From Distichodus sexfasciatus (taxonomy: Eukaryota; Chordata; Actinopteri; Characiformes; Distichodontidae), in NCBI GenBank assembly GCA_032718565.1, contig JAVGVS010000670.1, forward strand, positions 45,001 through 109,000: DNA of 64,000 nucleotides, written 5' to 3'. The position numbers and the translations under genes are program-made. A model generated the notes under the pieces. It was not told where the DNA came from, did no database searches, and saw only the letters and a list, made by a program, of their open reading frames with translations. Shown piece by piece: positions 10,667 to 21,685 of the stretch (its first letter is position 1; each line of letters begins with the position of its first letter).

Positions 10667-10850
10667 AGTTCTTTACATTCCAGTAGATTCTTCACTGAAT
10701 TGGGAAAGTTGACGGCTCATCATCACTTGCTCCTTTGAATCCGAGACCTATACTGCGGCCAGTTTGAAGTGATTAAAATTCCTGTCGTTCCTGTCCTGGA
10801 CTGACGTTGAAGCTTTGGTTCTGATGAAGCCAAATTAGAGTCTATAGTCG
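10667..10850 (+). ncRNA. Possible noncoding exon (5' UTR or lncRNA)
   Basis: A strong acceptor (polypyrimidine CTCTCTCTCTCTCCCTCCCACAG ending at 10666) is followed 184 nt later by a canonical donor, CG|GTAAGTAATC, at 10850/10851. All three forward frames contain stops, so it cannot be an internal coding exon; a 5'-untranslated exon or lncRNA exon is possible. The only clear ATG, near 10823, opens a frame of four codons. The acceptor tract could instead be a chance (CT)n microsatellite. The strand is inferred from the splice signals. Confidence 0.25.
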
Positions 10851-10984
10851 GTAAGTAATCATTTAAACCTCACACTGGATATTTCAGAGAGCCAGAGTCA
10901 GAGTTATTCCATGCATCTTTGATGATCCATGTCTGATTATGGTGGGATTAAAAACATAGAGATACTTTACAAAGTTAATTGTTA

Positions 10985-11050
10985 CAGCATTATTACTAGG
11001 GCCGAATCAACAATCGAATCGAATCGTGATTCTTTTTCTGCCGATTTATT
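10985..11050. mobile_element. hAT-like terminal fragment
   Basis: TTACTAGGGCCGAATCAACAATCGAATCGAATCGTGATTC starting near 10992 resembles the terminal and subterminal repeats of fish hAT elements (TAGGGC start, repeated AATCG). No partner end was identified. Confidence 0.25.
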
Positions 11051-11410
11051 GGTGATTTATAAATCCACAATAGTTTTGAAAGCTGCATACAGATATTTTG
11101 ACAAGTAAGCAACTTTGAACGGTTTGTGTTATTGCTTGTTTTGTATTTAGTTGTTGGGTATAATTTCAGCACCATGGACGGCAGGAAAAAATCAAATTTT
11201 AAAATCATTATTCCCAATATCTCACTGCATGGCTGGGCTTCAAAGAGTCTGAAATGGGATTGTTACAGACTCCAAGGGTGTGTGTTAGTGCGTGTGTGTC
11301 ATGAGGGTGTGTGCAGCATTTGAATGTCTATTCATAATCCAAAGACTGTGGGTGTGAACGTGCCTTTGTAAATTCACCATCATCCTTTTCAAAGAATGTG
11401 ATCGCTTTAC

Positions 11411-11740
11411 GGCATGGCGGCGCAGTGGTTCTGGGTTCAAGCCCCGTAGGGTCTTTCTGTGTGGAGTTTGCTTGATCTCCCCATGTTGGCATGGGTTTCC
11501 TCTGGGTGCTCCGATTTCCTCCCACGGTCCAAAAGCATGCAGTGTAGGTTAATTGGCGACTCTAAGTTGGCTCCATAAGGGGGAATGTGAGTGTGATTGT
11601 GTGAGTGTGTGTGCCTGTGGTGTGTCGGCGCTTGCCCAGGGTTGGTCCCCGCCTCGTGCCCATAAGGTCCCGGGAGAGGCTCCGGTCCCCCCGCGACCCC
11701 AGTTGGGATTAAGCAGTTCAGGTAAAGAAAGAATGATTGC
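11411..11740 (+). mobile_element. SINE-like dispersed repeat, copy 1
   Basis: Starts GGCATGGCGGCGCAGTGGTT, an A-box-like tRNA 5' text, followed by GGGTTCAAGCCCC, which fits a pol III B box. The body has the characteristic phrases TTTCTGTGTGGAGTTTGC, TTTCCTCCCACGGTCC, AAAAGCATGC, GGTTAATTGGCGACTC and CCCAGTTGGGATTAAGC. About 30 bases between the A-box and B-box regions seem missing compared with the family as I remember it. It ends in a GAATGA-type tail. Other copies are at 47752-48040 and 62838-63272, all on the plus strand. Confidence 0.7.
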
Positions 11741-11859
11741 TTATGTACTCACAACGAGGACATAATGAGACAACAAATGTGTTCATCAAGTTTTGTTCAT
11801 TAAACAAAATAAATGTATTAAAAAATATGCGTTCATAAAAATGTTGCATTTGTGTAAAT

Positions 11860-11947
11860 GGGCCCCAAGAGTCTTGCTCAGGGACTCAGTGCTGGTAGTG
11901 CAGAAGGTAGTATTCGAACTTACCACCTCTTGGTTTAAACCCTTGCT
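11860..11947 (-). mobile_element. tRNA-derived SINE (family 1) fragment
   Basis: GGGCCCCAAGAGTCTTGCTCAGG followed by AGTATTCGAACTTACCACCTC is the reverse complement of a SINE head, with a B-box-like GGTAAGTTCGAATAC. Related copies are at 16630-16780, 18194-18360, 29835-30265, 49231-49312 and 52120-52271. Confidence 0.5.
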
Positions 11948-12560
11948 AAAAAACCTTTCTCTGGCTGTAAACGCTGAGTTTTTCTCATACCGTGTCATTC
12001 AGTCACAAAAGGGCTCACCTTGAAGAATGAGTACTATGTGTGTAAAATTCTGGAGTGAAATTCTGCCTTAAATGTCTTTATAGTAAAGTGACATATTTCT
12101 GCTCAAGTGGCAGAATAGATCATGAAGTTTTGGTACTTGCCTGCAATCAAAGTGCAGATGGAAAATGACAGCATTACTTTCTTGGAGTCAAGGTGGAAAC
12201 TCGGCCTAAATGTCATCATTAGACCAAGTTGTAAACGCAAACTGTTTTTTTTTTTTTTTTTGGACCAGTGCTTGGCCTCTGTGTTGTGTGGGCAGAACAG
12301 TGTGCTGGACTTCTGGTATTTTCACTTCGAGCAATAACACTCACTTGCTTCTGTTTTTATTCACTCTGTCACAGTAGTGTTGGCATTTACAAGTGTGTGC
12401 GTGTGTCAGTGTGTGTGTGTGTGTGTGGTAACCTAAACAGCAATCAAAATGCAGCACTGAAATGGTCTAGTGGGAGAGGTGTGAAGCTGTGAGTGGAATA
12501 CTAAGAGAAGGGCGCTGTGGGTGTTGCAGTGGGGTAACAGGGCAGCTTGTAACTGTGTGG
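11948..12560. other. Unassigned DNA
   Basis: Contains a T18 run near 12245-12262 and a TG tract near 12410-12427. No gene or repeat family is recognised. Confidence 0.35.
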
Positions 12561-13870
12561 TGACAGACCTGCAGTGTCGTAATCAAAACTAAACGAGGTA
12601 ATAGTGTGGCAGGGGTTTTATACGGCTTCGGTGAGCTTATAGAGCTCCAGTAGCACATGAACTGTATTGAGGCAAAAGATCTGCTGGAGAGTCATAAAGC
12701 TGTGCTTTAGTAGTTGAGTTGCAGGGCTGAAGCAGAGCTGTAGTGGTGAAGCAGTAGTGTTATAGAGCTGCAGTGTTGTAGTAGAGCTGCAGTATGGTTT
12801 AAGGCCAACATTAATGTAAAAAAAAGCCTTACTGTTGTAATACTGTAGCAGTGCTGCAGACCTGCGGTGTAATCTAGCAGTGATGTAATAGAGCAGCAGT
12901 GTTGTGGTAGAGCTGCAGTGATGCAGTAGATCTACAGTGTTGTGGCAGTGTTTTGAAAGAGCAGGACTAGATTAATATAGAGTAGCAGTGGCACAATAGA
13001 GCTAGTAATAGCTGTACTAGGGTGTTACTAGGGTGTTAACAGAGCAGCCATGCAATAGAACTTTGATATAGTAATACAGAATTGTTGTAAAGGTAATAGA
13101 GGTGCAGTTTTGTAGTAGATCTGCACTAGAGTAATGGCGCAGCAGTGTTGTAATAGAGCTGCAGTGTTGTAAAATAGCAGCACTAGGGTAATTTGGTAGC
13201 AGCAGTGCAATAGAGCTGCAATATTGCAGTAGATCTACCGGGTTATAATAGTGCCACTGCATGTTAATAGAACTTCAGTGTTACTATAGAGCTGCAGGTT
13301 TGCTGTAGAGCTGCAGTGTTGCAGTAGAGCTGCAATAGGGTAATAGAGCTGCAATAAACAGTATAGTATAGAGTAACCTGGGTGTATTAGAGCTGCAATA
13401 TGGAAATGCTCCTCGCTGCAGCTCTATTACCCAATAGTAGAGCTGTAATACGGTCATAGGGCTGCAATGAGTAATATAGTGCAGTGTAGCCAGGCTGTAT
13501 TAGAGCTGTAGTACAGTAACACAGTAGCAGTGTTGTAGTAGCGCTGTAATAGAGATAGTCTTGTAGTAGAGCTGCATTTATGTAGTGGTGTTTCTGCAGA
13601 GAAAGAGGGTTGCGTTGGTTGTAGTAGATCTGTGGCGGTGTATTATAGCTCTAAGGGTAATAGAGCAGGTTCTAGCAGCGTAGTAATATGGCCTAAATGA
13701 TTTAATAGAGCTGCAGCAGGGTAGCAGATCTTGATGGTGGGCCTTAAAAGGCTGCAGAAGGAGTAAGAGAGACACAGTTTGGCTTTGGCAGGATAAAGGG
13801 GTAATTTGTAGCGGTGGCGTAACAGAACTTCAGTAAAATAACAGAGCTACTGTTGGGGTAATAGAGCCAC
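12560..13870. repeat. Degenerate AGAGCTGCAGTGTTGTAGT minisatellite
   Basis: For about 1.3 kb the text repeats AGAGCTGCAGTRTTGTAGT with units of about 18-21 bp and many interruptions (TAATAGAGCTGCA, AGTAGATCTGCA, GCAGTAGAGC). One inverted unit, GCAGCTCTATTAC, lies near 13418. The minus-strand frames here are repeat products. Unit divergence suggests an old array. Confidence 0.75.
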
Positions 13871-13874
13871 ACTT

Positions 13875-15055
13875 AGGCAATATGACTACTTTGCGGCAAA
13901 GAAATACAGTGTGGGGAAAAAAGGGCTTCCATGGGCAATAAGGCTGCAATAGGATAAGGAAATGTGTGAGTGTGTGTGTGTGTGTGTGTAGTGTGTGGGT
14001 GTGCAATGCTCATGGCTGTCCCTTGATGGAAGCAGGTGATAAACACTGCACTTTTCTCTGCACCAACTGCACTACAGATAAGGAACAATGCCTGAAGCCA
14101 ATGTGAATGTGTGTGTGTGTTTGTGTGTGTGGGTTGTGGGATGGCTAACAAGGGTATGGAGGAATGCTGGAATAAGATGAAGCTCAAATACCCTCCCCTA
14201 ACTTTGGTGATTTGCCTATTATTATTATTATTATTTTGCTTGTTCGTGTAATGAATTTTGTTAGAACCTCAGATCTGATGATCTTCTGACTGGGACATAT
14301 TTATCCAACACTTTCAGACTTGTTTGTGTGTGTGCAGAATTGTTTTTCTCTTGCTTAACTTTTTTCTACTGTTTGAAATGAAACCCGGCCAAGACAAACC
14401 ACAAGAGTCAGCCAATGACTTGTCAAGGCTTTAACCAGCTGCTCAATTGTTGGTCAAGTCATGTGTCTGGTGTTCAATAAGAGGGTTTGGGGGAGGGATT
14501 AGTGGACAGTGTCCATAAAAGAGTCTTTTAGTGTGTGTGTGTGTGTGGGGGGGGGGGTGCTTGGCTTGGGCCTGTGTTTGTTTTTTTTCTAGCTGGGTTG
14601 AACGGCCAACACGGGCAGGCCTGGCCTGGATCTCTTCACACGCCCACCAGCAAACAGAGGAGGAAGATGTGCCAGACCCCTCTTAACCCAACCACCTCAC
14701 TCTCTTTATTTCTTCCTCCCTCTCTCTCCCACCCACTCGACGACATCCCACCATCTCCCCCAACCACCCAAAATTCCACAGAATTCCCCCTGGTCTTCTC
14801 TTAGCAGAAGCTTGTTCATTGGGAAAGGAAGATTGGTTTCATCATTTGTGAACTTGACCAATATTTGGTATTTTTATATTGCTGATATTGTTAATACCCA
14901 TAGCCCTGCTTCCCAAAGCATTCACGTCACTCCAGATTTTTTGGGTGTTGTTTACAATGCTACCCTGTCTCGACTGTTCAGGCTTGAGTGAAAAGCTTCA
15001 GAAAGGGCTGGCTTGTACTGGAGGTGGAAACAGGGGAGCCAGCGAGCTCTCCGAG
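13875..15055. other. Unassigned DNA with TG, ATT and CT microsatellites
   Basis: TG tracts occur at about 13967-13989, 14107-14131 and 14531-14547 (followed by G10), and an (ATT)n tract at 14216-14235. The stretch 14580-14800 is pyrimidine-rich and CpG-poor. No exon was found. Confidence 0.4.
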
Positions 15056-15235
15056 GCTTCAGGCTCTCTTCCATACCGATTTGCATGCAGGACTAAAAAG
15101 GCGCTATGTGCTTCCCCTCCCCACTAGCTCATCTGCATTAGCGGCGTGCTAATCTCATTAGCTTTATATTGCTAAACCCTGCAGGAGCGTGACCGCTCAG
15201 CAACCGAGCAACTGAATATACCGCCGTTCCTCTCT
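15056..15235. other. Candidate conserved noncoding element
   Basis: Mixed-composition block with a perfect octamer ATTTGCAT at 15079-15086, repeated TTAGC/CTAAT words (GCATTAGCGGCGTGCTAATCTCATTAGC) and several CpGs. This looks like a fish developmental enhancer; conservation is not shown here. Confidence 0.25.
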
Positions 15236-15444
15236 TGCTCCACACCAGACGAAAAAAGGGAAAATGGCCAGAGAAAGAGAGTCCATACAGAGCCATTTTA
15301 GTTGTGAGTGGCTTCGGCTGTGTTTTGGAAATCCTCAAGCTGATTTTGTTGCTTGGCAAATCCAACTTTGACACATTTTTACTCTGGCCCTTGACCAGTG
15401 TCATCAGCACAAAAACAGCAGTAACTGCATGGCAAAGTATGGCA

Positions 15445-15670
15445 AACAACAATGTTTATTTGGAGGGGCATCTTGTTAAACTTGGCTTTGCAAAACATGG
15501 ACAGTTCAAAACTAGTAGAGATAGTCCACAAATGAACAAAATCCATGACAGAGAATAATCCAGAAACAGTTCAAAGGGATGGAAAACCACTAGGAATACA
15601 ATGCCGGACATGACAATACTTCTCAGAGGAAAGACTAACACAGTTCTCTTTAAATACAGAAACTTGTGAG
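15445..15670 (-). mobile_element. Possible solo-LTR remnant
   Basis: On the minus strand the text reads TGTCATGTCCGGC, then a T-rich run with GACTATCTC, and ends with CCAAATAAACATTG, where AATAAA would be the polyadenylation signal. This layout (short TG start, pyrimidine-rich middle, AATAAA near the 3' end) resembles fish Ty3/Gypsy LTRs. No primer-binding site, polypurine tract or second LTR was found. It may instead be an unrelated repeat. Confidence 0.25.
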
Positions 15671-16310
15671 TGTGACAAGTTTAAACTCTAGTAATCAACA
15701 GTCTTTGCGAACACATGGAAAGGGAGCCTGGATCTGAAAGTCTACTCAGTGAGAGAGTCACTTCTGGACTTCTGGAGATTCACTTCACTTTCTGGATTGT
15801 TTAGGTTTCGGGACATCCACTTTGGGTGTCCTGCATTTTGCCTTCTACCTTACACCTGGCAAAACGGCAGCAATTATCTTGAGGCCAGTGCAGTATTCAC
15901 TGAGGAGTGTCATGGGATGCACACAATGAAGCCAGGAGCAATGTATTACAATGTCAGAGATGGTTTTATGGAACACAAAAATGCAGAGAGTGGCGAGAAA
16001 AGTGCAATGTCTTGGTGAAGGCTGGTGTCACATGAAGGACAGTGCTGGTGGTCATGGTGGTCCTGGTTCCTGGTCAAACCTCTACTCATCACTTGTGTCT
16101 GGGAGCTAGAGAGAAAGAGGGAAAAGCAATAAAACAACTGGTGAGTAAGTGAGTGTGGTTAGGCAAGATGGTGCCCAATGCTGACCTTTTGGCCTTGCAC
16201 AGGGTTTGAAAATATTGTCCTCAGCGCCAGTCTTGATGACCCCATAATCAAGTACTAGCTGGCGATGATGACATCACAAACAATGGTCCTAAAGTTTTGG
16301 CAGGAGATTG
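15671..16310. other. Unassigned DNA
   Basis: No recognised gene or repeat. The frames at 15749-16018 (+, 89 codons) and 15946-16137 (-) have no family resemblance. Confidence 0.35.
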
Positions 16311-16315
16311 CTCTC

Positions 16316-16500
16316 CATGGAGCTGAACGGTTTGCACTCTCCATGGTGCTGAGCGACTTCTGCTCTACATGGTGTTGCATGACTTCTGCTCTCCATGGTG
16401 CTGAACGGGTTACGCTCTCTATGGTGCTCACTGACTTCTGCTGTCCATGTGCTGAACGACTTCTGCTCTCTTCTGCTCTCCATGGTGATAAATGACTTGC
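16316..16500. repeat. 26-bp minisatellite (CTCCATGGTGCTGA...)
   Basis: About six units of 26 bp, each with the consensus CTCCATGGTGCTGA followed by ACGACTTCTGCT; one unit near 16445 is 25 bp. Variants (CTACATGG, CTCTATGG) mark the units. Frames on both strands across the array are repeat products. Confidence 0.8.
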
Positions 16501-16629
16501 CTGATCACCAGTCTTGCTACCAGAGAGGTTTATGGGTGCCTGATTCAGATGCATTGTGATGCTAGAAATGGACTTTGCACTAATGAGCTTGTTGGCCTTA
16601 AAATTAGGTGGAGTTAGCAGCATGTTTGG

Positions 16630-16780
16630 TGGTTATGGTCCAGAAGTAGGAAACTCGCCTATGGACTAAGAGGTTGTAGGTTGACGTTTATCTAGCTGAG
16701 TGGGGCCCTTAATTTCAAATTGCTTCAGGGAGACTGTTCCCGTAAAGTAGGAAGAGCTTCTAATAAAAGCTGCAAATGCA
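16630..16780 (+). mobile_element. tRNA-derived SINE (family 1) copy
   Basis: Same order of landmarks as 18194-18360: a tRNA-like head (GACTAAGAGGTTGTAGGTTGACG), GGGGCCCTTAATTTCAAATTGCTTCAGG, and a tail GAGCTTCTAATAAAAGCTGCAAATG. Strongly diverged. Confidence 0.5.
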
Positions 16781-16784
16781 TTTT

Positions 16785-17545
16785 CTATTTTAAGGCAATG
16801 CAAATATGAGCTTTTTTGACTAACACAACCCTTCATTATGGCACATCTAAGGTTCCTCAACTACCTGCATTGCAGAAGGAAAAAAAAATACAGGATAATG
16901 CAATCCCTTATTGCATTATTTACCTGTGCTTGTCTTGAATCTTCAATAACTTGAAGACTACAAGGAAAACGACAGAGATTGCTTGTGTGATGACAGTTTT
17001 GGTTGCATTCCAGTCCTAGTTGCTGACATGGCCAAGGTTAGTGAGTCATTCAAGGCAGCAACAAACAGAAGGCCATGTTTTCCAAAGGTAAGCATCGTGT
17101 AACGACTTGGAAATCCTCCCAGTGTGACGTCTCCCTCTGATCGCGATCTGGACCGGAACGGCCTTCAGACATGGCATATGGAGAGGCAGGCCAAGCACTG
17201 GGTGTTTTTCAAACAACGGAACATATCGACTAGAAATTTTGCCATGTAGCCATATAGGATTATGATGGTCCAGATTGGCCTTTTCTCTCAAAATCTGCTA
17301 AAGTTTAAATGCATTATTCTTGTTTTGGATTAACTTTACTGCAACGTATGGAATAAAAGAAGAGCATAGAGTTTCCATTTCTGATTATTAATAACTCAAC
17401 CTTGTGAGTAAATGTGTAAAGATTCGATGCAGCTGAAATTGCTTTACTTTAAGGGCTTATCCATTTGGTTTCCATTTGGGTACAGAATAAAACCATTTGA
17501 TAAACTACTTATATTTCTATATTTATCATTTCCATATTGATTCCT
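16785..17545. other. Unassigned DNA
   Basis: No recognised feature. The GC-richer patch 17100-17230 is open on the minus strand for 81 codons without family resemblance. Confidence 0.35.
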
Positions 17546-17547
17546 CT

Positions 17548-17680
17548 TTAACATTATAAAATGGAAAAATATTTTCTGATCAATTAAAAATGAAGAAATA
17601 CTAAAACTTTGGGTAATTTTGAGCTGATTTGAACTCATTTTAGTCTATAAAATTTGCTGCTTTTGGCCTTTCTGGTACAG
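17548..17680 (-). repeat. Dispersed AT-rich repeat, copy 2
   Basis: ACATTATAAAATGGAAAAATATTTTCTGATCAATT at 17551-17585 is the inverted counterpart of 10404-10441. Flanking similarity is weaker. Confidence 0.5.
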
Positions 17681-17724
17681 AACTACAATTTTTGTGCATG
17701 ATGGTGTTCCATATTAGTCACAAA

Positions 17725-18090
17725 TGTTTACATTGCAAATAATTTAATGAAAGCATTTTAACTTCAATTTTTGTGCACAGAATTTCTCAAAGAATTTCAC
17801 ATGTAGAGGAAAGAAAATAATGTCCAGTAAGTTCAAAGTCTTGTGATTCTGACAGTATGTGTGGTTTCTGTAAGTTAAAGGGATTGTGAGTTATTAAAAC
17901 ACTAATTAATAAATAATGCAAAATGCCTGCGTCCGTCTCAAAGAGTTTAAATAGTAATATTCTCAGCCTCGGCTGGTCTCCAAATACAGTCCTGAGTCCT
18001 CTTTTTCCAAGTCCATGACAAGTCAGAGTACAAACACGACCGAGTCCAAGACAAGACCGAGACCTTTAAAAACTGGTCTCGAGACAACTC
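17725..18090 (-). mobile_element. GACCAAGAC-family element, copy B
   Basis: The reverse complement aligns with 2001-2320, including CAGAATCACAAGACTTTG, TTTAAACTCTTTGAGAC, GGAGACCAGCCGAG, GAGGACTCAGGA and GAGACCAGTTTTTAAAGG at its left end. The far right end with GTTTAGGTGGTCTTG is missing, so this copy is truncated. No coding sequence. Confidence 0.55.
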
Positions 18091-18193
18091 TAAACCAATA
18101 AAGACATGGTGGTGAACAGGTAGTGATCTGAAGGTGGTAAACGATAATCCAGAGTGGTAGTTAATCCAAAAAACACAGCAAAGAATTTCAAGA

Positions 18194-18360
18194 TTAGGAT
18201 GCTCACCTCTGGACCAAGTGACTGTGGCCTTGAATCCTACCTCCAGCACTACCACCATTGGGTCCATGCACAAGACCCTTAACCCCAAGTTGCTCCAGGG
18301 AATTTGTCACCAAAAGTCACCCCTGATAAGAGGATCTGCTAAATGCTGTTAATGTAAAAA
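18194..18360 (+). mobile_element. tRNA-derived SINE (family 1), best copy
   Basis: Order: TAGGATGCTCACC (A-box-like), GTGGCCTTGAATCC (B-box-like), ACCATTGGGTCCATGCACAAGACCCTTAACCCC, TTGCTCCAGGG, then the tail GATAAGAGGATCTGCTAAATGC and TTAATGTAAAAATG. This tail type (CTGCTAAATG...AATGTAAA) is shared by several fish SINEs and probably derives from a partner LINE. Confidence 0.7.
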
Positions 18361-18364
18361 TGTG

Positions 18365-19185
18365 ATTTTGTGAAACCTTATGCATCCTCAAAGGCCCTGT
18401 CTGGATTAAACCCTAAAAACCCCTGGTAATTCAACAGGAAATAGTTTTATTTCGAGAGAATTAAGGTTATTTAGAACCTGTATCATGCTGAGTTACTTTT
18501 CCACTGCAGCGATGCTTTACTTTATTCCAGCTCAACAATCTTGCCTCCAGCTGTTAATTGATCATCGTTTTGGGTAGTTTGATGATTTAGATTTGTATTT
18601 CAGCCTTATGAAGACGCTATGAATATTTTCTTTTTAAAGTAACAAGCTTCAGGTTTTCCCCTCATACAGGCGTTACTAGGGCAGTACACACACCTTTATT
18701 AATGGCTATATAGTCTGTATTTGGAGTCCTGTGGTGATGCTTTCTTTGGAATATTTTCATGGTATTAGGCGTGCAGCACCAGCGTGATGTTCAGGGCCAG
18801 ACCAGGGGCGAGTTTAAACGATGTGGCGTAAAAGATCCATTAGAGAGTGTTCAAATTTGATGAATGGTACTGCAGTTTTTTTGGCTCTGTTGCTTCTGGG
18901 AAAGGGGCTAAATGACTAAAAACAGCAAATAAACTCTATCATGCACCATACTTTTGCATATTTGTCGTAGTTGGCAAAATTTGGTTGTTAGAATATAAGA
19001 ATAATCTAATTAACATTGTAGTTTATAAATAATATAAAGATCAAAATTATTTTTTATACTCATAACACTCCAGTAATACCCTTCATTTAATTTCGAATCT
19101 AAATAGCAATATTATTTATTGAAAATTATTAGCAAATAATCCCATTTAAACAAACTCAATTTAAGTAAAATATTCTTCCCCGAGC
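18365..19185. other. Unassigned AT-rich DNA
   Basis: Low-GC text with poly-A/T words, especially 18950-19180. No exon, RNA gene or repeat family was recognised. Confidence 0.4.
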
Positions 19186-19380
19186 TTCATTCTAAGCTGT
19201 AATTGCAACGTCTCTCAGTAAAACAGCTGGCGGCTGGGCGGGGTGCCATCGATGACGACAGCTGCAGAATGGCGTCTGTCTCCGGCACAGGTTTAAAGTG
19301 ACAATTTTCGGCCTAATTTGGTGAGCCTCGCTGCCGGTGGGGGGGACGTCCCCAACATCTGGCACACAAGCAGTTGTTGC
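19186..19380. other. Candidate conserved noncoding element
   Basis: A sharp rise in GC and CpG within AT-rich surroundings: GCTGTAATTGCAACG, CAGCTGGCGGCTGGGCGGG, CATCGATGACGACAGCTGC and G6 near 19338. The minus-strand 91-codon frame over it is unrecognised. It could be an enhancer or a small CpG island. Confidence 0.22.
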
Positions 19381-19504
19381 TGAGGGACTGCGTGTGCGTG
19401 TGTTTGTGACTGACATATAAAGACTAATTTGAGCATTCACCCTGAAATCTATTTGACTGCATTGCAATTCTGTACTAAAAGTTGTAAAGCTGTGGCAAGT
19501 CTTC

Positions 19505-20420
19505 CTTTAAGGTTAGGTTTAGGTTTAGGATAAGATTATGGTTAGGTTTAGGATAAGAATGATATTAGGGTTAGATTTTCTATGGTGTACGATAAGATTA
19601 TGTGAATAATTGTAAAATGGTTAGGTTCTGGGAAAGGATTAGATTAAATTATAGAAGGTTAAATTTCATTAGATTAGATTGTGCAGATTGTGATAAGGTT
19701 TAGGATAAGATTTAGATTATGGATTAGTTTAGAATTAGTACTATGGTAAGATTAAGGATAAGAGTATGGTCTGCTTTGGGATCAATTTTGAAATATAGTT
19801 AGGATTAATATTAGGTTATAGTTTAGGATTAATATTAGGTTATGGTTAGGATTATTACTTAATTATGATTAGGTAAAGTTTTAATAGTAGACTGTCATTA
19901 GGGCTAGGATTAGATTATAGTAGGTTAGATTTCATTAGATTGACTTGATTTAATTTAAGGATTACATTATGATTGGATTGTACAGATTGTGATTAGGTTT
20001 AGGATCAGATTTAGATTGTGGTTGAATTTAGAATTAGTACTAATCTATGGTAAAGTTAAGGATCAATTTATGGATCAGTTTAGGATTGAATTACCATTCG
20101 GATTAGGACAAACCTTAGATTATAGTTAGGTTTAGGATCAGTATGAGATTATGGTTAGGGTTAGTACTTGATTAAGTTTAGGAAGGTAGTATTAGATTGC
20201 CATTAGATTAGCCATTAGGATTAGATTATATTAAATTAGATGAGATTAGATTAACATGAAGATTACATTATGATTAGTTTTAGGGTTTGAACAGATTGTG
20301 GTTAGGCTGAGGATTAATATGGGAGTAGGGTTGGGATAAGATTAGTATGAGATTATGGTTAGTATTAGCACATTAATAGTTGGTTTAGATTGGTCTTAAA
20401 ATCCATGTTGGTTACAGTTA
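19505..20420. repeat. Degenerate telomere-like GGTTTAGG/ATTAGG array
   Basis: About 0.9 kb of short units such as GGTTAGGTTTAGGTTTAGG (near 19511), ATTAGGGTTAG (near 19564) and repeated AGGATTAG/GGTTATG words. The vertebrate telomere unit is TTAGGG; here it is heavily mutated and mixed with AGATTA and GATAAGATT words. No exact long (TTAGGG)n run exists. Confidence 0.65.
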
Positions 20421-20865
20421 GGATTAAGATTAAGTTTGGAATAGAAATCTGATGTTAAATGAACCTGTGAAAGACTCCTGATGAGAGGTCATAGCTTATT
20501 GAATATAATTTTGAATATGAAGTGCTCGTCTTTCATAACAAGCTTTTTTGGCAAAAACATTGGAAGACCCAAAGTGACCCTTCATGCAACAGCTGAGGAG
20601 AAGACGTCATAAACGGAGGGAAGCGAAAACAAATTAAAGCCCAGCAGCAGGCAAGAGGAGAGGAAGACTGATGCGGGGAGATGCTGAAGAGGAGCGGCGG
20701 AAGGAGAAAAAGAGAAGGTGCCAGGCAAAATAAGACAGAGGAAATGAGAAAATGAGGAGCGATTGCGAGATGGACGGAGACGTTGGCGTGAAATGACAGA
20801 GTGGTGATAAAGAGATGGGAGGAGGGAGGTATGGAGGAGGGAGAAACGGGTGGCAGGGTGTTAGT
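20421..20865. other. Unassigned DNA, purine-rich on the right
   Basis: 20520-20640 is mixed sequence with CpGs (GAAGACGTCATAAACGG contains the palindromic CRE-like core GACGTCAT). From 20640 it becomes purine-rich. No gene. Confidence 0.3.
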
Positions 20866-20879
20866 GCTCAGAGTGTAGA

Positions 20880-20888
20880 TGATGGAGA

Positions 20889-20941
<53 letters not shown>

Positions 20942-21029
20942 CAGAATCAAGGTGAGGGAGATGGAGTAGTGTTTTACATGAGAGGGATGGATGGGTGGAT
21001 GGATGGATGGATGGATGGATGGATGGATG

Positions 21030-21084
<55 letters not shown>

Positions 21085-21088
21085 GAGG
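20880..21088. repeat. (GA)n and compound (GGAT)n(AGAT)n microsatellites
   Basis: (GA)n at 20886-20937, then GGAT units from about 20985 to 21030 followed directly by AGAT units to 21084. Long frames on the minus strand (298, 158 and 136 codons, Ser-Ile-Tyr-Leu and Ser-Ile-His-Pro runs) are produced by these arrays and are not genes. Confidence 0.9.
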
Positions 21089-21089
21089 A

Positions 21090-21592
21090 GAAAAGACAGG
21101 AAGGTGGCAGATGGGGAAGTAGACATAGAGGCGGGAATGTAAGGTTATGTATGACCCTACAGAAAGTGAAAGAATGCATAGATAAATGGGTGGATGTTTG
21201 AATGAATGATGTATATACAGATGGATGGATGGATGGATGGATGGATGAAAGTGAAGACGGGGGCAAAACACAAAAAACCTGAAAGGATGAGATTAATAGA
21301 AAGAGACAGGGGAATGTGGATGGTTGGATGGATGCATGGATGGAGTGTGAGGACATTGGTGGAAACAGAAAAAACAGGAGATTGAGAATGATAATAGAGA
21401 GGGGGAAGGAAGGAGAGTGAAGAGAGGGAAAAACAAAGAATGAGAAGAAAGAAAGATAGAGCGAGGAGGTCAAGATAGACAGACATGGATGCATGGACAG
21501 ATAGATAGCGGATGAAAAAATGAATGGATGGATTGAAGAAACCAAGTCTTTGAAAGACCATGGGGAGGATGAAGGAGTGATATTAGTAATTA
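21090..21592. repeat. Purine-rich spacer with GGAT array, partly duplicated downstream
   Basis: Contains a (GGAT)n tract at about 21219-21247. The text after it (GTGAAGACGGGGGCAAAACAC...GAAAGGATGAG) reappears as GTGAAGAAAGGGGCAAAATAG...GAGAGGATGAG at 21748-21790, showing a duplicated segment about 0.5 kb apart. Confidence 0.55.
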
Positions 21593-21624
21593 GACAGATA
21601 GATAGATGGATGGATGGATGGATG

Positions 21625-21685
<61 letters not shown>

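Noticed and set aside
15235..15558. 107-codon plus-strand frame
   Set aside because: It overlaps the possible LTR remnant on the other strand and resembles no protein family.
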